Below are positions 45,589-55,592 of a stretch of DNA of 64,000 nt, piece after piece. The number at the start of each line of letters is the position of its first letter. Within the stretch, counting starts at the first letter, position 1. The stretch is from the NCBI GenBank assembly GCA_016178785.1, contig JACOSO010000086.1:225175-289174 (forward strand), given 5' to 3'. The notes under the pieces are model-generated. The model made no database searches. It saw nothing but the letters and a program-made list of their open reading frames with translations, and had not been told where the DNA came from. The translations under genes were made by a program, and so were the position numbers. This DNA comes from Bacteroidota bacterium (GTDB taxonomy: Bacteria > Bacteroidota > Bacteroidia > Cytophagales > Cyclobacteriaceae).

Positions 45589-46836
45589 ATGGACATGAAA
45601 CTCAATAAATACCTTCCATTTGCATTTATTTATTTTTTCGTAAATGCTGTTGGGCTTCCGTTTGGAGTACTTTATACAACGATACTCACTCCAATTTTTT
45701 ATTTATGGATTTCCTTGAAAGGAAAGGCGCTGGTAGTTTTACCATTTTTCTTTCTTTTAGCCCCATTTATTATAAATCACTTAATTAATGGAGTGGATAT
45801 CTATTTCTACGAAAGATCGATTCTGTTGTATCTAACTGTTTACATTTTTTGCCTCGCCTTTCACACTTTAATCAGAACATATGGAGACATTGAAGATATC
45901 TTTAAAAAAATACTCTTATATAATTTTGCGCTGACCATCCTAGCTTTGTTTTTAGTATTGACGCCTTATCGTTTTCTTTTTTGGTCTGATTGGTCGTACC
46001 TGACAGGTGGAGTAATAGGCCTGCCAAGATTACAAATGCTTACCTATGAACCTTCTTATTATTCGACTTTATTTGTGCCCATTTTTGCTTTTTATTTCGT
46101 AAAATATCTGTTAAAACAGCTAAATGGAAATGTTCTCATTACTTTAACAATGATTATTCTGCCTTTAGTTTTTTCTTTCTCACTCGGTGTAATTTCCGGA
46201 TTGGCATTGGCTATTGCAGTATTATTCCTAGTTAACTTTTCTAAATTCTTATCTAGCAAAAGACTTTTTTATTCCCTTTCAATATTGGCACTGTCTTCTT
46301 TGCTAATTCTAATTATTCTTTTCGTTTTCTACCAAGATAATCCATTGTTTATAAGGGTTACTTCTTTTTTAAGTGGGAATGATCAGTCCGGCAGAGGAAG
46401 AACTTCCGAGGCTTTTCAACTCGCTTACCTTATTGCTGATGCAAAAAGTATTTGGTGGGGGGTAGGACCGGGGCAGCTTAAAATTATAGGAGATCCAATC
46501 ATCAGAGAATTTTATCACTATCCACCAGGCTACGGCCAAGTGAGCATCCCCAATGCTTTTGCTGAAACTGTTGCATTATTTGGAATTGTTGGTGCGATCC
46601 TCCGGTTACTTATAGAATTATATCTCTTTTTCAGAACCAAGGTGTTGAAAAATTATTTCCGAACCCTATTATTCTTTTACATTTTTGTTTATCAGTTTAC
46701 GGGAAGCTATACCACTAACATTGCTGAGTACGTGATATGGATATTGGCGTTTACCAATGTTTTCCCAGAGTTTGATAAGAATCAAAAAATCCAGGGTAAA
46801 TTGCCCCAATATCAAGTTAAGCCCAAGAGCTTCTAA
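45589..46836 (+). CDS. Wzy-like polysaccharide polymerase (multi-spanning)
   Basis: 415-residue integral membrane protein with about ten hydrophobic segments and a periplasmic loop containing SGNDQSGRGRTSEAFQLA and WWGVGPGQLK near 285-300. This fits the O-antigen polymerase/ligase superfamily. It lacks the SHNxx motif seen in the other two such proteins of this locus (VSIPNAFAE stands at the equivalent place), so it is the best candidate for the repeat-unit polymerase. The gene lies between two glycosyltransferase genes. Confidence 0.72.
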   Translation: MDMKLNKYLPFAFIYFFVNAVGLPFGVLYTTILTPIFYLWISLKGKALVVLPFFFLLAPFIINHLINGVDIYFYERSILLYLTVYIFCLAFHTLIRTYGDIEDIFKKILLYNFALTILALFLVLTPYRFLFWSDWSYLTGGVIGLPRLQMLTYEPSYYSTLFVPIFAFYFVKYLLKQLNGNVLITLTMIILPLVFSFSLGVISGLALAIAVLFLVNFSKFLSSKRLFYSLSILALSSLLILIILFVFYQDNPLFIRVTSFLSGNDQSGRGRTSEAFQLAYLIADAKSIWWGVGPGQLKIIGDPIIREFYHYPPGYGQVSIPNAFAETVALFGIVGAILRLLIELYLFFRTKVLKNYFRTLLFFYIFVYQFTGSYTTNIAEYVIWILAFTNVFPEFDKNQKIQGKLPQYQVKPKSF

Positions 46837-46912
46837 TTAAGAGGCCATTATTATTCTTGTTAATTACCCGAATGACTTGGCCTAAGACAGAAAAAAATAG
46901 CAATACCGTTCT

Positions 46913-48028
46913 ATGAAAATTGGCATTGATGCAAAATGGTATTTCGAAGGGCCACCTAGCGGTAAAAGGGTAGTACGTGGGCTTGTTGACTCCATTTTGA
47001 CAATGGATGATGATAATCACTATTACATCTTTCTGAATCGAAGACACAAATCCGAAGAATTTTCGACACAGGGCAAAAAAAAAGTGACCCTTTGTTATGT
47101 ATGGGCAGGAAATAATTTTTTGTCCACTGTTTTTGTGCTCCCCTTTTTCTCCAATCGCTATTCGCTGGATTGCCTCCTCTATCAAACATTTATCTCACCT
47201 TTCGATAAGGGAAAACGTGTTGCTTACATTCATGACGTTCTTTTTTTATCGAACCCTGAATACTACACTATTTACGAACGTCTCTATTTTACTCCGCTGA
47301 AATTTCTCACCAAGAGGTCTCACTTGATCATAACCGTTTAGGAAGAAGAGAAAAAACGTTTGTTGAGTTTTGACTTCAGCAAAAAAAGTGAGGATATAGT
47401 TGTAGCCTACCATGGCGTTGATACTATTTTTAAACCGCGCGAAAATTATTCTGCGGCCATTCTTGACGAGGTGAGAAAAAAATTTAATTTGCCTGACAAT
47501 TTCTTGCTTTACGTTGGCCGATTAAACCTTAGGAAAAATGTAGAACATCTGCTCCGTGCAATACCTTTATTAAAAAACAAAACTATTCAATTGGTAATTG
47601 TGGGCGCGAATGACTGGAAAAAATCAAATCACAACCACATTATTGAGGAACTAAATATTACAGGCCGCATCCACTTTACCGGAGCTGTCTATCGGGAACT
47701 AGGAATCATTTATTCCATGGCTACCATATTCTGTTTCCCATCTTATGCTGAAAGTTTCGGGTTGCCGCCATTGGAAGCTATGGCAAGCGGGGTACCCATT
47801 GTTGTTTCGAATGCTACCTCCCTTCCTGAAATCTGCGGAGATGCTGGACATTATATTCATCCAAATAGGCCTGAAGAAATTGCGGCTGGAATTGACAAGC
47901 TGTTGAATGACAGTGACTACTATGCCCAACAAAAACAGCGAGGGCTGATACAAGCAAAGAAATTTACCTGGGACCATGCTGCAAAAACAGTCATTGACAG
48001 CATGATTTCTAATGTTAAAATGCCATAG
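46913..48028 (+). pseudogene. GT4-family glycosyltransferase interrupted by one in-frame amber codon
   Basis: A gene of 371 codons plus stop with a normal GT4 plan, but codon 143 is TAG (47339-47341). The frame continues on both sides with no shift: before it HLIITV, after it EEEKKRLLSFDFSKK. Homologues of this type normally read ITVSE at this point, so a Ser TCG changed to TAG is the simplest history. The second half has VGRLNLRKNVEHLL near 198-211 and ESFGLPPLEAMASG near 279-292, the GT4 nucleotide-binding site. Without suppression no full-length enzyme is made; the two halves could be expressed separately (TTG at 47360). A sequencing error is possible. Confidence 0.8.
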
Positions 48029-48030
48029 GT

Positions 48031-48753
48031 TTGAAAAAGATATTAGAAAAAATAATCGCCATACTTAAAAGCGATCAGTCATACAGGCTGGACAACAGTT
48101 ACACGTTCAGACAGTTATTTTTCATTGTTTGGTACCGACTCTTTCAGATATTGCGTGGCCTTTTTCTTAAGCTAAGGATATCTTCATCCGGCATAATATT
48201 TTGCGGGCGCAAGATTATTGTACAGCATGCCTATCAGGTGAAGGCCGGGAAAAGCCTTATCATTGAAGATGGAGTGCATATCAGCGCTTTATCCGATACT
48301 GGAATAGTTTTGGGAAACAATGTGACACTTGCAAAATATGCCGTGCTTACGTGTACTGGTGTGATTGCTAATAAGGGCGTTGGAATCATAATTGGTGATA
48401 ATTCGGCCGTGGGAGCACAATCCTTCTTAGGCGGGCAAGGAGGAATCAGCATTGGTAAAGATGTAATTATGGGGCCTCAAGTGAAAATTTTTTCTGAAAA
48501 TCATATTTACGATCAAGATACCAATATCATCAGAAAGCAAGGGGAATCTAGAAAAGGAGTGGTCATTGGTGACAATTGTTGGATCGGGGCGGGTGCAATC
48601 ATACTTGACGGAGTAACAATATCACATGGATGTGTTGTAGCTGCAGGCTCAATTGTGACCAGATCCGTTCCTGAAAACTCGGTGGTTGCTGGTAGCCCTG
48701 CCAGAGTAATCAAGCCCAGGATATCTCGCCTAGAAATGATTCAAAAAATTTAA
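48031..48753 (+). CDS. LbH-family acyltransferase (WcaF/WbbJ-like)
   Basis: 240-residue protein with a left-handed beta-helix made of hexapeptide repeats in about residues 65-235. SALSDTGIVLGNNVTLAKYA, NSAVGAQSFLGGQGG, SENHIYDQD near 152-160 with the catalytic His, and IGDNCWIGAGAIILDGV near 180-196 are typical of O-acetyltransferases. The start is TTG at 48031, two bases after the GT4 pseudogene stop. It may acetylate a sugar of the polymer, or the 3-amino group made by FdtA/FdtB (a role filled by FdtC/QdtC), which is inference. Confidence 0.82.
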   Translation: MKKILEKIIAILKSDQSYRLDNSYTFRQLFFIVWYRLFQILRGLFLKLRISSSGIIFCGRKIIVQHAYQVKAGKSLIIEDGVHISALSDTGIVLGNNVTLAKYAVLTCTGVIANKGVGIIIGDNSAVGAQSFLGGQGGISIGKDVIMGPQVKIFSENHIYDQDTNIIRKQGESRKGVVIGDNCWIGAGAIILDGVTISHGCVVAAGSIVTRSVPENSVVAGSPARVIKPRISRLEMIQKI

Positions 48754-48764
48754 GGGCTTTAATA

Positions 48765-50180
48765 ATGAACCAGGTTCCATCAAAACACATGAGGACTTTT
48801 CATGTAATTCTAGTGATCTTACTCGTTGGTTTTTTGCTTCGCATGTTTGATCTGGAAACAAAGGGCCTATGGTTGGATGAAATTCACAGCGCAGTAGCAG
48901 CAGATCCTGACCACACCCTAGCTGGCGTAATAAAGCATGCAGAGGCCGATCAGCCGCCCGTTTATTTTATAGTGCTTCATGAATGGTACAAGATGACTTC
49001 ATACGGTGATTTTGACGGCCGGCTTTTGAGTGTAATTATCGGATTACTGGGAATCCTCGCAATGTATTTTTTAGGAAAGGAATTTAAAGACCATAAACTA
49101 GGGATTGTAGCCGCCTTTTTTACGGCAATCAATTATTTTCATATCGATCACTCTAGGCAAGTGAGATTTTATCCCTTCCTATTTCTTTTCGCACTGTTAT
49201 CATTTCTATTTTTTATAAGATGCCTTAAAAATAAAAGGAGCATAGACTTTCTTTGGTATACCCTTTTTACATCTTTATTGCTGAACACACACTATTTTGG
49301 GATGGTTGTATTTCTTTCTCAGTTTTTACTTTTCCTTTTCATAATAATTTGGAAAAAAATTACTGACATCAAATTTATTTTGCAATCTTCAGTTTCAGGA
49401 ATCTTTGCCGGGCTTTCCTTTCTTCATTGGTTACCGGTAATTGTTTCCGACTTGCAGATTAACGCATTTCATATAGCATCGGTCAAGTGGTATTTTTTAA
49501 TACAGTACTTCTATGTTTATTTTGGTGATCCGGTTTCGAGCATCATTTTCGGCATATTGTTTCTGCTTGCAGTCCGTATAATTATTTTGCGTTTCAAATC
49601 ACGATCTCACACTATTGAGGACGTTGTTCTGGTGGGCTGGATTGTGATGGGTTTTTTAATTCCTTTAATTTATTCTTGGTTAAAAATACCCATGTTGGAG
49701 TCTAAGTATACATTTGTTGTGCTTCCGGCAATACTATTGATTGTTGCTTTGGGCTTCGATATTATTCAATTTAAAGAATGGAGTTTTTATTTAATACCCG
49801 TCCTTATTTTTAGCTTATTTTTCAATGCTCTTTTCTTCAAGCGGCTTTACCAAATATCCAACCCGCCTGAACAATGGAGAGAAGTTACCAGAGAAATCAT
49901 GAAGTCTGATAAAGACACTCAATGGGTTTTTAGTGAATATGCCTGGTACTTTAGATATTACTTTAAAATCTATAAAGGAATTAATCAACCTTTGGAACCG
50001 AGGTATGCAAATTTTAAGGCTACTCTAAGTAGCGCCCGTTCAATATGGGTTTTGACTTCTACTAGATTTCCTGATAAGGGACTTTCTCAAAAGCAGCAGC
50101 AAGAACTTGAAGCAGAATTTGACCTGGCAGAAACCGTCAACTTCACAGACTCATACGCAAGGCATTACATTAGGCGTTGA
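48765..50180 (+). CDS. GT39-type (ArnT/PMT-like) membrane glycosyltransferase A
   Basis: 471-residue integral membrane protein with about ten hydrophobic segments. The first extracytoplasmic loop holds LWLDEIHSAVA near 36-46 with the acidic catalytic Asp/Glu pair, then QPPVYFIVLHEW near 64-75. This is the GT-C fold of polyprenyl-phosphate-sugar dependent transferases. It shares the same N-terminal plan with the protein at 52594-53982. A role in decorating the polymer at the outer face of the inner membrane is likely. Its 3' end overlaps the convergent O-antigen ligase-like gene by 16 bases. Confidence 0.82.
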   Translation: MNQVPSKHMRTFHVILVILLVGFLLRMFDLETKGLWLDEIHSAVAADPDHTLAGVIKHAEADQPPVYFIVLHEWYKMTSYGDFDGRLLSVIIGLLGILAMYFLGKEFKDHKLGIVAAFFTAINYFHIDHSRQVRFYPFLFLFALLSFLFFIRCLKNKRSIDFLWYTLFTSLLLNTHYFGMVVFLSQFLLFLFIIIWKKITDIKFILQSSVSGIFAGLSFLHWLPVIVSDLQINAFHIASVKWYFLIQYFYVYFGDPVSSIIFGILFLLAVRIIILRFKSRSHTIEDVVLVGWIVMGFLIPLIYSWLKIPMLESKYTFVVLPAILLIVALGFDIIQFKEWSFYLIPVLIFSLFFNALFFKRLYQISNPPEQWREVTREIMKSDKDTQWVFSEYAWYFRYYFKIYKGINQPLEPRYANFKATLSSARSIWVLTSTRFPDKGLSQKQQQELEAEFDLAETVNFTDSYARHYIRR

Positions 50181-51436
50181 TTTTTATTAATTGGAATGCT
50201 AAATATCGTGAAGAATAGCACAAAGAAGATTATCCCTTTATTCGATTCTAATATCGACTCTGTGATGCTAAATAAAAAAGTAATTATCAGAAAAATTAGA
50301 AGACCAGAATTCTTAGCGAAAATGGCCTCTTTAAAATAGCGCAGATATAGAAAGCCCATCAGCAATATGCCCGGTAAGCCTAGTTGTATGAAAGAGAATA
50401 CCCATTGATTATGACTATCCCATCCAACATATCCATACATTTGATATATAGGCAAATTATAAAGCGAATTAATATAGTCTTGAGCGTCACCCGTGCCGAC
50501 TCCCACAAGAAATAAATTTTCTTTAACCAGGTGAGTAAGAGAAATTTTCCAGAACACCAGTCTCACGTTAAGGTCATTGAACTCAATTGGCTCAATTAAT
50601 TCGTCCTTCTTTAGAATGGCAAGATTTTCTGCCAAACCTGTAAATCTGCTGCGTGTGGTCTCGTTAAAATAGAGAAAAGAGGCGACTGCCAATAAAGTTA
50701 ACCCCAAAAAGACAACGAAATATTTTTTATTCTTTGTTTTATGGTAGGCTAGGAGCATGGAAGCTATGATGAATGCGACCATGCCAGTCTTGGATGCAAC
50801 TAAGGTTATAATTCCGAGGCTGTATATGAATAAACTAAAAATTACCCAGAGACTGTATTTTTTTTGATGGAAGGTATCAAATAAACTATCAAGGAGAATT
50901 AAAGATCCGCAAGCAAAGTACATCGAGTAGTAAACGTAATGAATCGAAGAGAACCCTTCAAAACTCCGAAAGCTTTCAAAAGAAAAAGCATTAACGTAGC
51001 CTAAAACGTAGTATCTGTACATAGCAATACCAAGCAAAACAACACTGCTTAGCAGTGTAATAAATCCAAGTTTTTTCTTCAGATGAGTGAGCCGGTCAGT
51101 TCCAACCTGTTGAAGAAATGGAAGCAGGAAAATTGGGATCAAGAAAAAACAAATTTTTTTCTCGAGTATGAAAAAACCAGTTTTAAAATTACTGGTATAA
51201 AGTAGACCTAAAATTTGGACCAAATACATTCCGATAATTAGTTGGGAGAAAACACTGCTTTTTATGGCGGGAAGGATCCCTTTGACTTTGACGTTTGCAA
51301 CACAGAAAAGAATAAGTATGGTTAATAAAATATTATTAACCGCTATTGAAAAAAAAAGACCAACGTACAAGGCACAAATTAACCAGATCAAAAGGTCGGG
51401 GGACTTGAGAGAGGTAATTTTATTTACTTTTACCAT
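50165..51436 (-). CDS. O-antigen ligase family protein (Wzy_C)
   Basis: 423-residue integral membrane protein with about eleven hydrophobic segments. The periplasmic loop has RLVFWKISLTHLVKENLFLVGVGTGDAQD near 290-320 and YGYVGWDSHNQWVF near 335-350, with the conserved His of the WaaL/O-antigen ligase group. It is the only minus-strand gene in this stretch (divergent from the DUF1972 gene with 26 bases between starts). It may transfer finished polymer to lipid A or another acceptor, or polymerise it. Confidence 0.78.
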   Translation of the reverse strand: MVKVNKITSLKSPDLLIWLICALYVGLFFSIAVNNILLTILILFCVANVKVKGILPAIKSSVFSQLIIGMYLVQILGLLYTSNFKTGFFILEKKICFFLIPIFLLPFLQQVGTDRLTHLKKKLGFITLLSSVVLLGIAMYRYYVLGYVNAFSFESFRSFEGFSSIHYVYYSMYFACGSLILLDSLFDTFHQKKYSLWVIFSLFIYSLGIITLVASKTGMVAFIIASMLLAYHKTKNKKYFVVFLGLTLLAVASFLYFNETTRSRFTGLAENLAILKKDELIEPIEFNDLNVRLVFWKISLTHLVKENLFLVGVGTGDAQDYINSLYNLPIYQMYGYVGWDSHNQWVFSFIQLGLPGILLMGFLYLRYFKEAIFAKNSGLLIFLIITFLFSITESILESNKGIIFFVLFFTIFSIPINKNQRLM

Positions 51437-51462
51437 TTACAAAACTTAAAGCGAACAGTAGA

Positions 51463-52575
51463 ATGAAGATTGCCATTTTAGGAACCAAGGGAATTCCTAA
51501 TAATTACGGTGGATTTGAACAGTTTACCGAGTTTATTTCTGTCCGATTGGTTGAGCGAGGACACTCGATAACCGTATATAATCCACATTATCATGATTTC
51601 AAGGGAAATGATTTTAATGGAGTAAAAATCGTAAGAAAATACAGTCCAGAGAAATTAATTGGTGGAGCAGCCAATATAATCTTCGATTACCTCTGCTTAA
51701 AAGATGCCTTGAAAAAAGATTTTGATATTATTTATGAAGCTGGTTATCATAGTGTTGCTCTGTCGTATAAATGGTTAAGGGTTATTAAGAGGAAAAGGCC
51801 GATTATTCTTACAAACATGGATGGTCTCGAATGGAAGAGGTCCAAATGGAGTAAAATGGCTCGACAAATTATCAGGAAACTTGAGAAGATTGCAGTTGCT
51901 GAGTCTCCATATCTAATATCAGACAATCTAGGAATTCAAAAATATTTGGAGGATAAATTCAAGGCAAAATCCTTTTTTATACCCTATGGTGCCGATCCAA
52001 TTGAGCAGTTTGATACTTCTTGTTTGACTGAGTATGAGGTAAAAGAAAAAAAATACTTCATTTTAGTTGCTCGTCTTGAACCCGAAAATAACATTGAACC
52101 GATAATCGAAGGTCACGTCCTTTCAAAATTAAAATTCCCTTTACTTATAGTCGGTAATTACAATACTGCGTTTGGGAAATACTTAAAAGAAACCTATGAG
52201 AACCCTTATGTGCGTTTTCTGGGAGGCATCTACAATAAAGTTCAACTTGACTCCATTAGACATTATTCAATAGCTTATTTCCATGGGCATTCCGTAGGAG
52301 GCACAAATCCATCATTGCTTGAGGCGATGGCTAGCCAGTGCTTTATCATTGCTCATAAAAACCCCTTCAATGAAAGTATTCTTGGAAATTCTGGGCTCTA
52401 TTTTGATGATAAAAATGACGTCAAAAAAATAATTGAAAATATAGGTTCAGAGCGGAGTGAGGCAATGATAAAGGAAAATCTGAATAAAATCATAGAACTT
52501 TATAACTGGGATGCCATTGTAGCGCAACACGAAAACTTATTTTATTCCTTAGTGCCAAATGAGAGGCCTGAATAG
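51463..52575 (+). CDS. DUF1972-type GT4 glycosyltransferase
   Basis: 370-residue GT-B glycosyltransferase. The N-terminal DUF1972 domain is marked by ILGTKGIPNNYGGFEQF near 4-20, and the C-terminal half by LVARLEPENNIEPIIEG near 201-217 and the SVGGTNPSLLEAMA region near 278-291. Members include rhamnosyltransferases of capsule and O-antigen synthesis. The donor sugar is not determined. It is convergent with the GT39-type gene B (18-base gap). Confidence 0.87.
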   Translation: MKIAILGTKGIPNNYGGFEQFTEFISVRLVERGHSITVYNPHYHDFKGNDFNGVKIVRKYSPEKLIGGAANIIFDYLCLKDALKKDFDIIYEAGYHSVALSYKWLRVIKRKRPIILTNMDGLEWKRSKWSKMARQIIRKLEKIAVAESPYLISDNLGIQKYLEDKFKAKSFFIPYGADPIEQFDTSCLTEYEVKEKKYFILVARLEPENNIEPIIEGHVLSKLKFPLLIVGNYNTAFGKYLKETYENPYVRFLGGIYNKVQLDSIRHYSIAYFHGHSVGGTNPSLLEAMASQCFIIAHKNPFNESILGNSGLYFDDKNDVKKIIENIGSERSEAMIKENLNKIIELYNWDAIVAQHENLFYSLVPNERPE

Positions 52576-52593
52576 TATCGGAGCCGTAAATAA

Positions 52594-53982
52594 TTACTTG
52601 TGTTGCATCAGGATAGCTTCAGCCTTAAAGAAAGTATGTTTTTCGAGAATTATATATTCATTGCTGAGCATTTTTAAACTAGTCTCTCTTTCTTTGACTG
52701 AAAAGTGACTTTGCAATAGCCAGCAGTTGCCTGATGATTTTCTCTCATCAATAGAGGTCACCTTGTTTGTTTCGTTTCGGAAATAATAATTAAAATGCCA
52801 AGACAAGGGATCGGGTGCGTAAATGGGATAATGCTGTTTATTATTATTAATGACGAAAAGGCTGCATTCTCGGTATTGGTCTTTGGTAATTCGTGTGTAG
52901 TGTTTCTTAAAAAAAGTAAGATTGATTAATAATGAAACAAATAGAGCCGATGTCAACGTGTATTTTAAGGGCACACTTTTAAGCTTCTCCCATCCTAGCG
53001 ATGTCAATAAAAACCACGCTGGCAGTACTACTATTGTGTATCTATCGTGTAAAATGGGCACACGAGCGATTGACCATAGATAAGGTACTGCGTAACTTAT
53101 AATCATCCATAACATAAGAACGATAAATGAATTACTGTCTGATTTATTAAAAGTGAAATTTTTAAAGAAAAGCACAATTAAAAAAATAAATATGATTGTA
53201 GTAGCTGCGTCTTTTCCTGTATAATCATAAAAATACTCGGCAAGGAAATAGATCTTCGGTGCCTTGATCCAAAAACTGTTAACTTTAGAATCCGCAATTA
53301 AAGTTGGTATCCATGGAGAGAAAGCAAGTAGCACTAGGAGTCCTGTTATTATTCCAAAACGAGCAAGTTGATAGTTCTTGTCTTTAATTATCAGATAAAT
53401 AAAAGTGAACCCTTGCGCACCAAAAATGAGTAACCCAAAGTAATGGGTATAAAGAAGTGCTACAGTACTCACAGCGTAGAGAAATAAATTTCGGGTTTTG
53501 GGATTCCTGCACGCTTTTATGAAGAACAAGTAAGACACTGATGACAATAAGAATGCCATTGAATAAAATCTTAACTCTTGAGAGTAAAAAATGTGAAAAA
53601 AATTTATAGCACAAAGAAAAGATGCAAATAAGCCAGCTTCTCTATTCTTAATTTCGCTTCCAAGAAAATAGATCACTACTATTGAGATAAGGCCAATGAT
53701 AGCGCACGCTATTCTGCCAGTAATCTCATTATATGGAAAAAATCGAAAAACTGAATGAATAAATAAGAAGAAAAATGGAGGTTGGTCTGTTTTACAGTGC
53801 TCAATAATTGATTGGATTGAATTTTCGGGGGCTGTTGGAATTATCGAATACAGTTCATCCAGCCATAAACTCTGATAATCGATTTTGTATAACCGAAAAA
53901 AAGCACCAAGGATTACAATACCGAAAAGCAAATGATGTGGCCTGATCTGCTCAATGTTTTTTTTCAATGAAAAAAGAGTCAC
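52594..53982 (-). CDS. GT39-type membrane glycosyltransferase B
   Basis: 462-residue integral membrane protein, a paralogue of the protein at 48765-50180. It shares SLWLDELYSI near 36-45, DQPPFFFLFIHSVF near 67-80 and FSQELRFYS-like sequence near 135-143. The start is a GTG at 53982; no ATG is available nearby. It is the last gene of the minus-strand group with WbqC, the GtrB-like GT2 and a methyltransferase. It might use the polyprenyl-phosphate sugar made by that GT2. Confidence 0.82.
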   Translation of the reverse strand: MTLFSLKKNIEQIRPHHLLFGIVILGAFFRLYKIDYQSLWLDELYSIIPTAPENSIQSIIEHCKTDQPPFFFLFIHSVFRFFPYNEITGRIACAIIGLISIVVIYFLGSEIKNREAGLFASFLCAINFFHIFYSQELRFYSMAFLLSSVSYLFFIKACRNPKTRNLFLYAVSTVALLYTHYFGLLIFGAQGFTFIYLIIKDKNYQLARFGIITGLLVLLAFSPWIPTLIADSKVNSFWIKAPKIYFLAEYFYDYTGKDAATTIIFIFLIVLFFKNFTFNKSDSNSFIVLMLWMIISYAVPYLWSIARVPILHDRYTIVVLPAWFLLTSLGWEKLKSVPLKYTLTSALFVSLLINLTFFKKHYTRITKDQYRECSLFVINNNKQHYPIYAPDPLSWHFNYYFRNETNKVTSIDERKSSGNCWLLQSHFSVKERETSLKMLSNEYIILEKHTFFKAEAILMQHK

Positions 53983-54040
53983 TTTCTGTGCATTTCATTT
54001 AACTTAAACCGTGTTTGTCATGTTCGAAAATCGTTGCATT

Positions 54041-54688
54041 TTAATTTTTCCTAACTATGATTGTGAAATCAAATTGATCATAATCGTGAAGCAAAGCGAC
54101 ATTTTTAGAAAAATTCTTTAGACAATGATCAAATATGAATAACGGATCTGCATAATACAAATACGATTGCTTGAATTCTTTGTCTGAGTAAAGCGTGAGA
54201 AAGTTAACCGAAAAGCCCATAATACTTTTGGCATTCAGCACATTAAGCGCAGATAAAATATGGGACAGCCATTCAGAATCGGTTGCTTCATATTTTACAT
54301 TAAAGACTCCGCTGGCTACTGAATAATCGGCTGAAACTAAATCTGCCGGTGAATCGATTTTATACAATCGTACATTACTGTGTTGTCCAATTTTTTCAGT
54401 AGCTGCTGCCACCATATCAGGCAAAATATCATAGCCATTGTAGGTCACCTCATTAAAATTTTGAGACAACAGAAACTTATAAAATTCGCCTGTGCCGCAA
54501 CCAAAATCATTCACAGAAAAATGTTCACGCTTTTGAAAAACTCTTGCAAGTTGCAAAAAGCGGATGATCTGAGCACGATCATTTTTCCAACCCACACCCC
54601 GCGATGAGTCCCCGAATTCTTTTAATCTTTCTGAGTAAAAATCAATGATTTCAGCGCTGGAGTATATCGGTTTATTTGGTGTAGACAT
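54041..54688 (-). CDS. SAM-dependent methyltransferase
   Basis: 215-residue class I methyltransferase. SAM motif I is VNDFGCGTGEFYKFLL near 59-74, then YNGYDILPDMVAAA near 84-97 and ASGVFNVKYE near 130-139. SRGVGWKND near 24-32 is a distinctive N-terminal motif seen in small glycan-locus methyltransferases. It overlaps the GtrB-like gene by 17 bases, so translation is coupled. The substrate is unknown. Confidence 0.8.
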   Translation of the reverse strand: MSTPNKPIYSSAEIIDFYSERLKEFGDSSRGVGWKNDRAQIIRFLQLARVFQKREHFSVNDFGCGTGEFYKFLLSQNFNEVTYNGYDILPDMVAAATEKIGQHSNVRLYKIDSPADLVSADYSVASGVFNVKYEATDSEWLSHILSALNVLNAKSIMGFSVNFLTLYSDKEFKQSYLYYADPLFIFDHCLKNFSKNVALLHDYDQFDFTIIVRKN

Positions 54689-55592
54689 TACGCACTATTG
54701 TTAAGGGTCTACTTTTTATCTCTAAAAACATTTTTGATAGGTATATTCCAAAAATTCCTAGCACAAGAAGAATCATACCACCCACCAACCATACGCTAGC
54801 CAGAATACTCGCCCAACCTTCTACATTGACCTCTAAAATTATTTTGTCATAAACAATGATACCAACATTTATCAGAGCGATCACAAACGATAAAATGCCT
54901 AATATAAAAGTGAGATACAGAGGTCGATGACTGAATGATGTAATCACTTCAACAGCTCGTTTAATTTTTTTCTTAAACGTAAAGGTGGAAACTCCTTTAT
55001 ACCCTTTGGTGGCAGCTACCGGAATCTGTCGAAACCCAGCTATAGCAAAGATGCTCCACAGATCAAGTTCTTTTTCTCGAAATTGCAGAAGTGAGTCGAC
55101 ATAATTTCGAGACATGATGCGGGCGGTCATGGTATCGGTTGGGTATTTTACTGAAGAAAGAGAGGAGAGCATTTTATAAAACAATCGACCGCTAAATCGC
55201 TCAAACCAACTGCCCTTTCTTTTGGTTTGGACCCCATACACTACGTCTACATCTCTTGCATTTTGAATCTTACTCCAAAATTCTTTTAATAACTCAGGCT
55301 CTTCTTCGAGATCACAATCAATCAAATACACAAAATCGCCCTCTGCAAATTGCAAGCCGGTCATTATGGCTTTTTGATGACCAAAATTTTTAGATAGTTC
55401 GATGATTTTGATATTGGGGTCATCATTTTGCAATTGAAGCGCGATTTGCAGCGAATCATCGGGTGAACCATCATCAACAAAAATAAATTCGTAAGGGAGG
55501 TTTAACAATTGAGTGACTGAAAGTGTCCGTTTATAAAATTCCGGTAAGTAGTTACGGGAATAATACATCGTAGTAACTATGCTAAGCTTCAT
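54672..55592 (-). CDS. GtrB/DPM1-like family 2 glycosyltransferase
   Basis: 306-residue enzyme likely to make an undecaprenyl-phosphate sugar. The GT2 domain has FIFVDDGSPDDSL near 37-49, IELSKNFGHQKAIMTGL near 64-80 and the metal motif DCD in YLIDCDLEEEPELL near 90-103. Two transmembrane segments (about 230-255 and 267-292) at the C-terminus are typical of GtrB and ArnC-type proteins. With GtrA at 29815 and the two GT39 proteins it could form a side-branch glycosylation pathway. It overlaps WbqC by four bases. Confidence 0.87.
   Translation of the reverse strand: MKLSIVTTMYYSRNYLPEFYKRTLSVTQLLNLPYEFIFVDDGSPDDSLQIALQLQNDDPNIKIIELSKNFGHQKAIMTGLQFAEGDFVYLIDCDLEEEPELLKEFWSKIQNARDVDVVYGVQTKRKGSWFERFSGRLFYKMLSSLSSVKYPTDTMTARIMSRNYVDSLLQFREKELDLWSIFAIAGFRQIPVAATKGYKGVSTFTFKKKIKRAVEVITSFSHRPLYLTFILGILSFVIALINVGIIVYDKIILEVNVEGWASILASVWLVGGMILLVLGIFGIYLSKMFLEIKSRPLTIVRNVYTK

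Noticed and set aside
47339..47341. TAG as pyrrolysine or programmed readthrough signal
   Set aside because: There are no pyl genes in view, and a plain nonsense mutation at a Ser position explains the data better.
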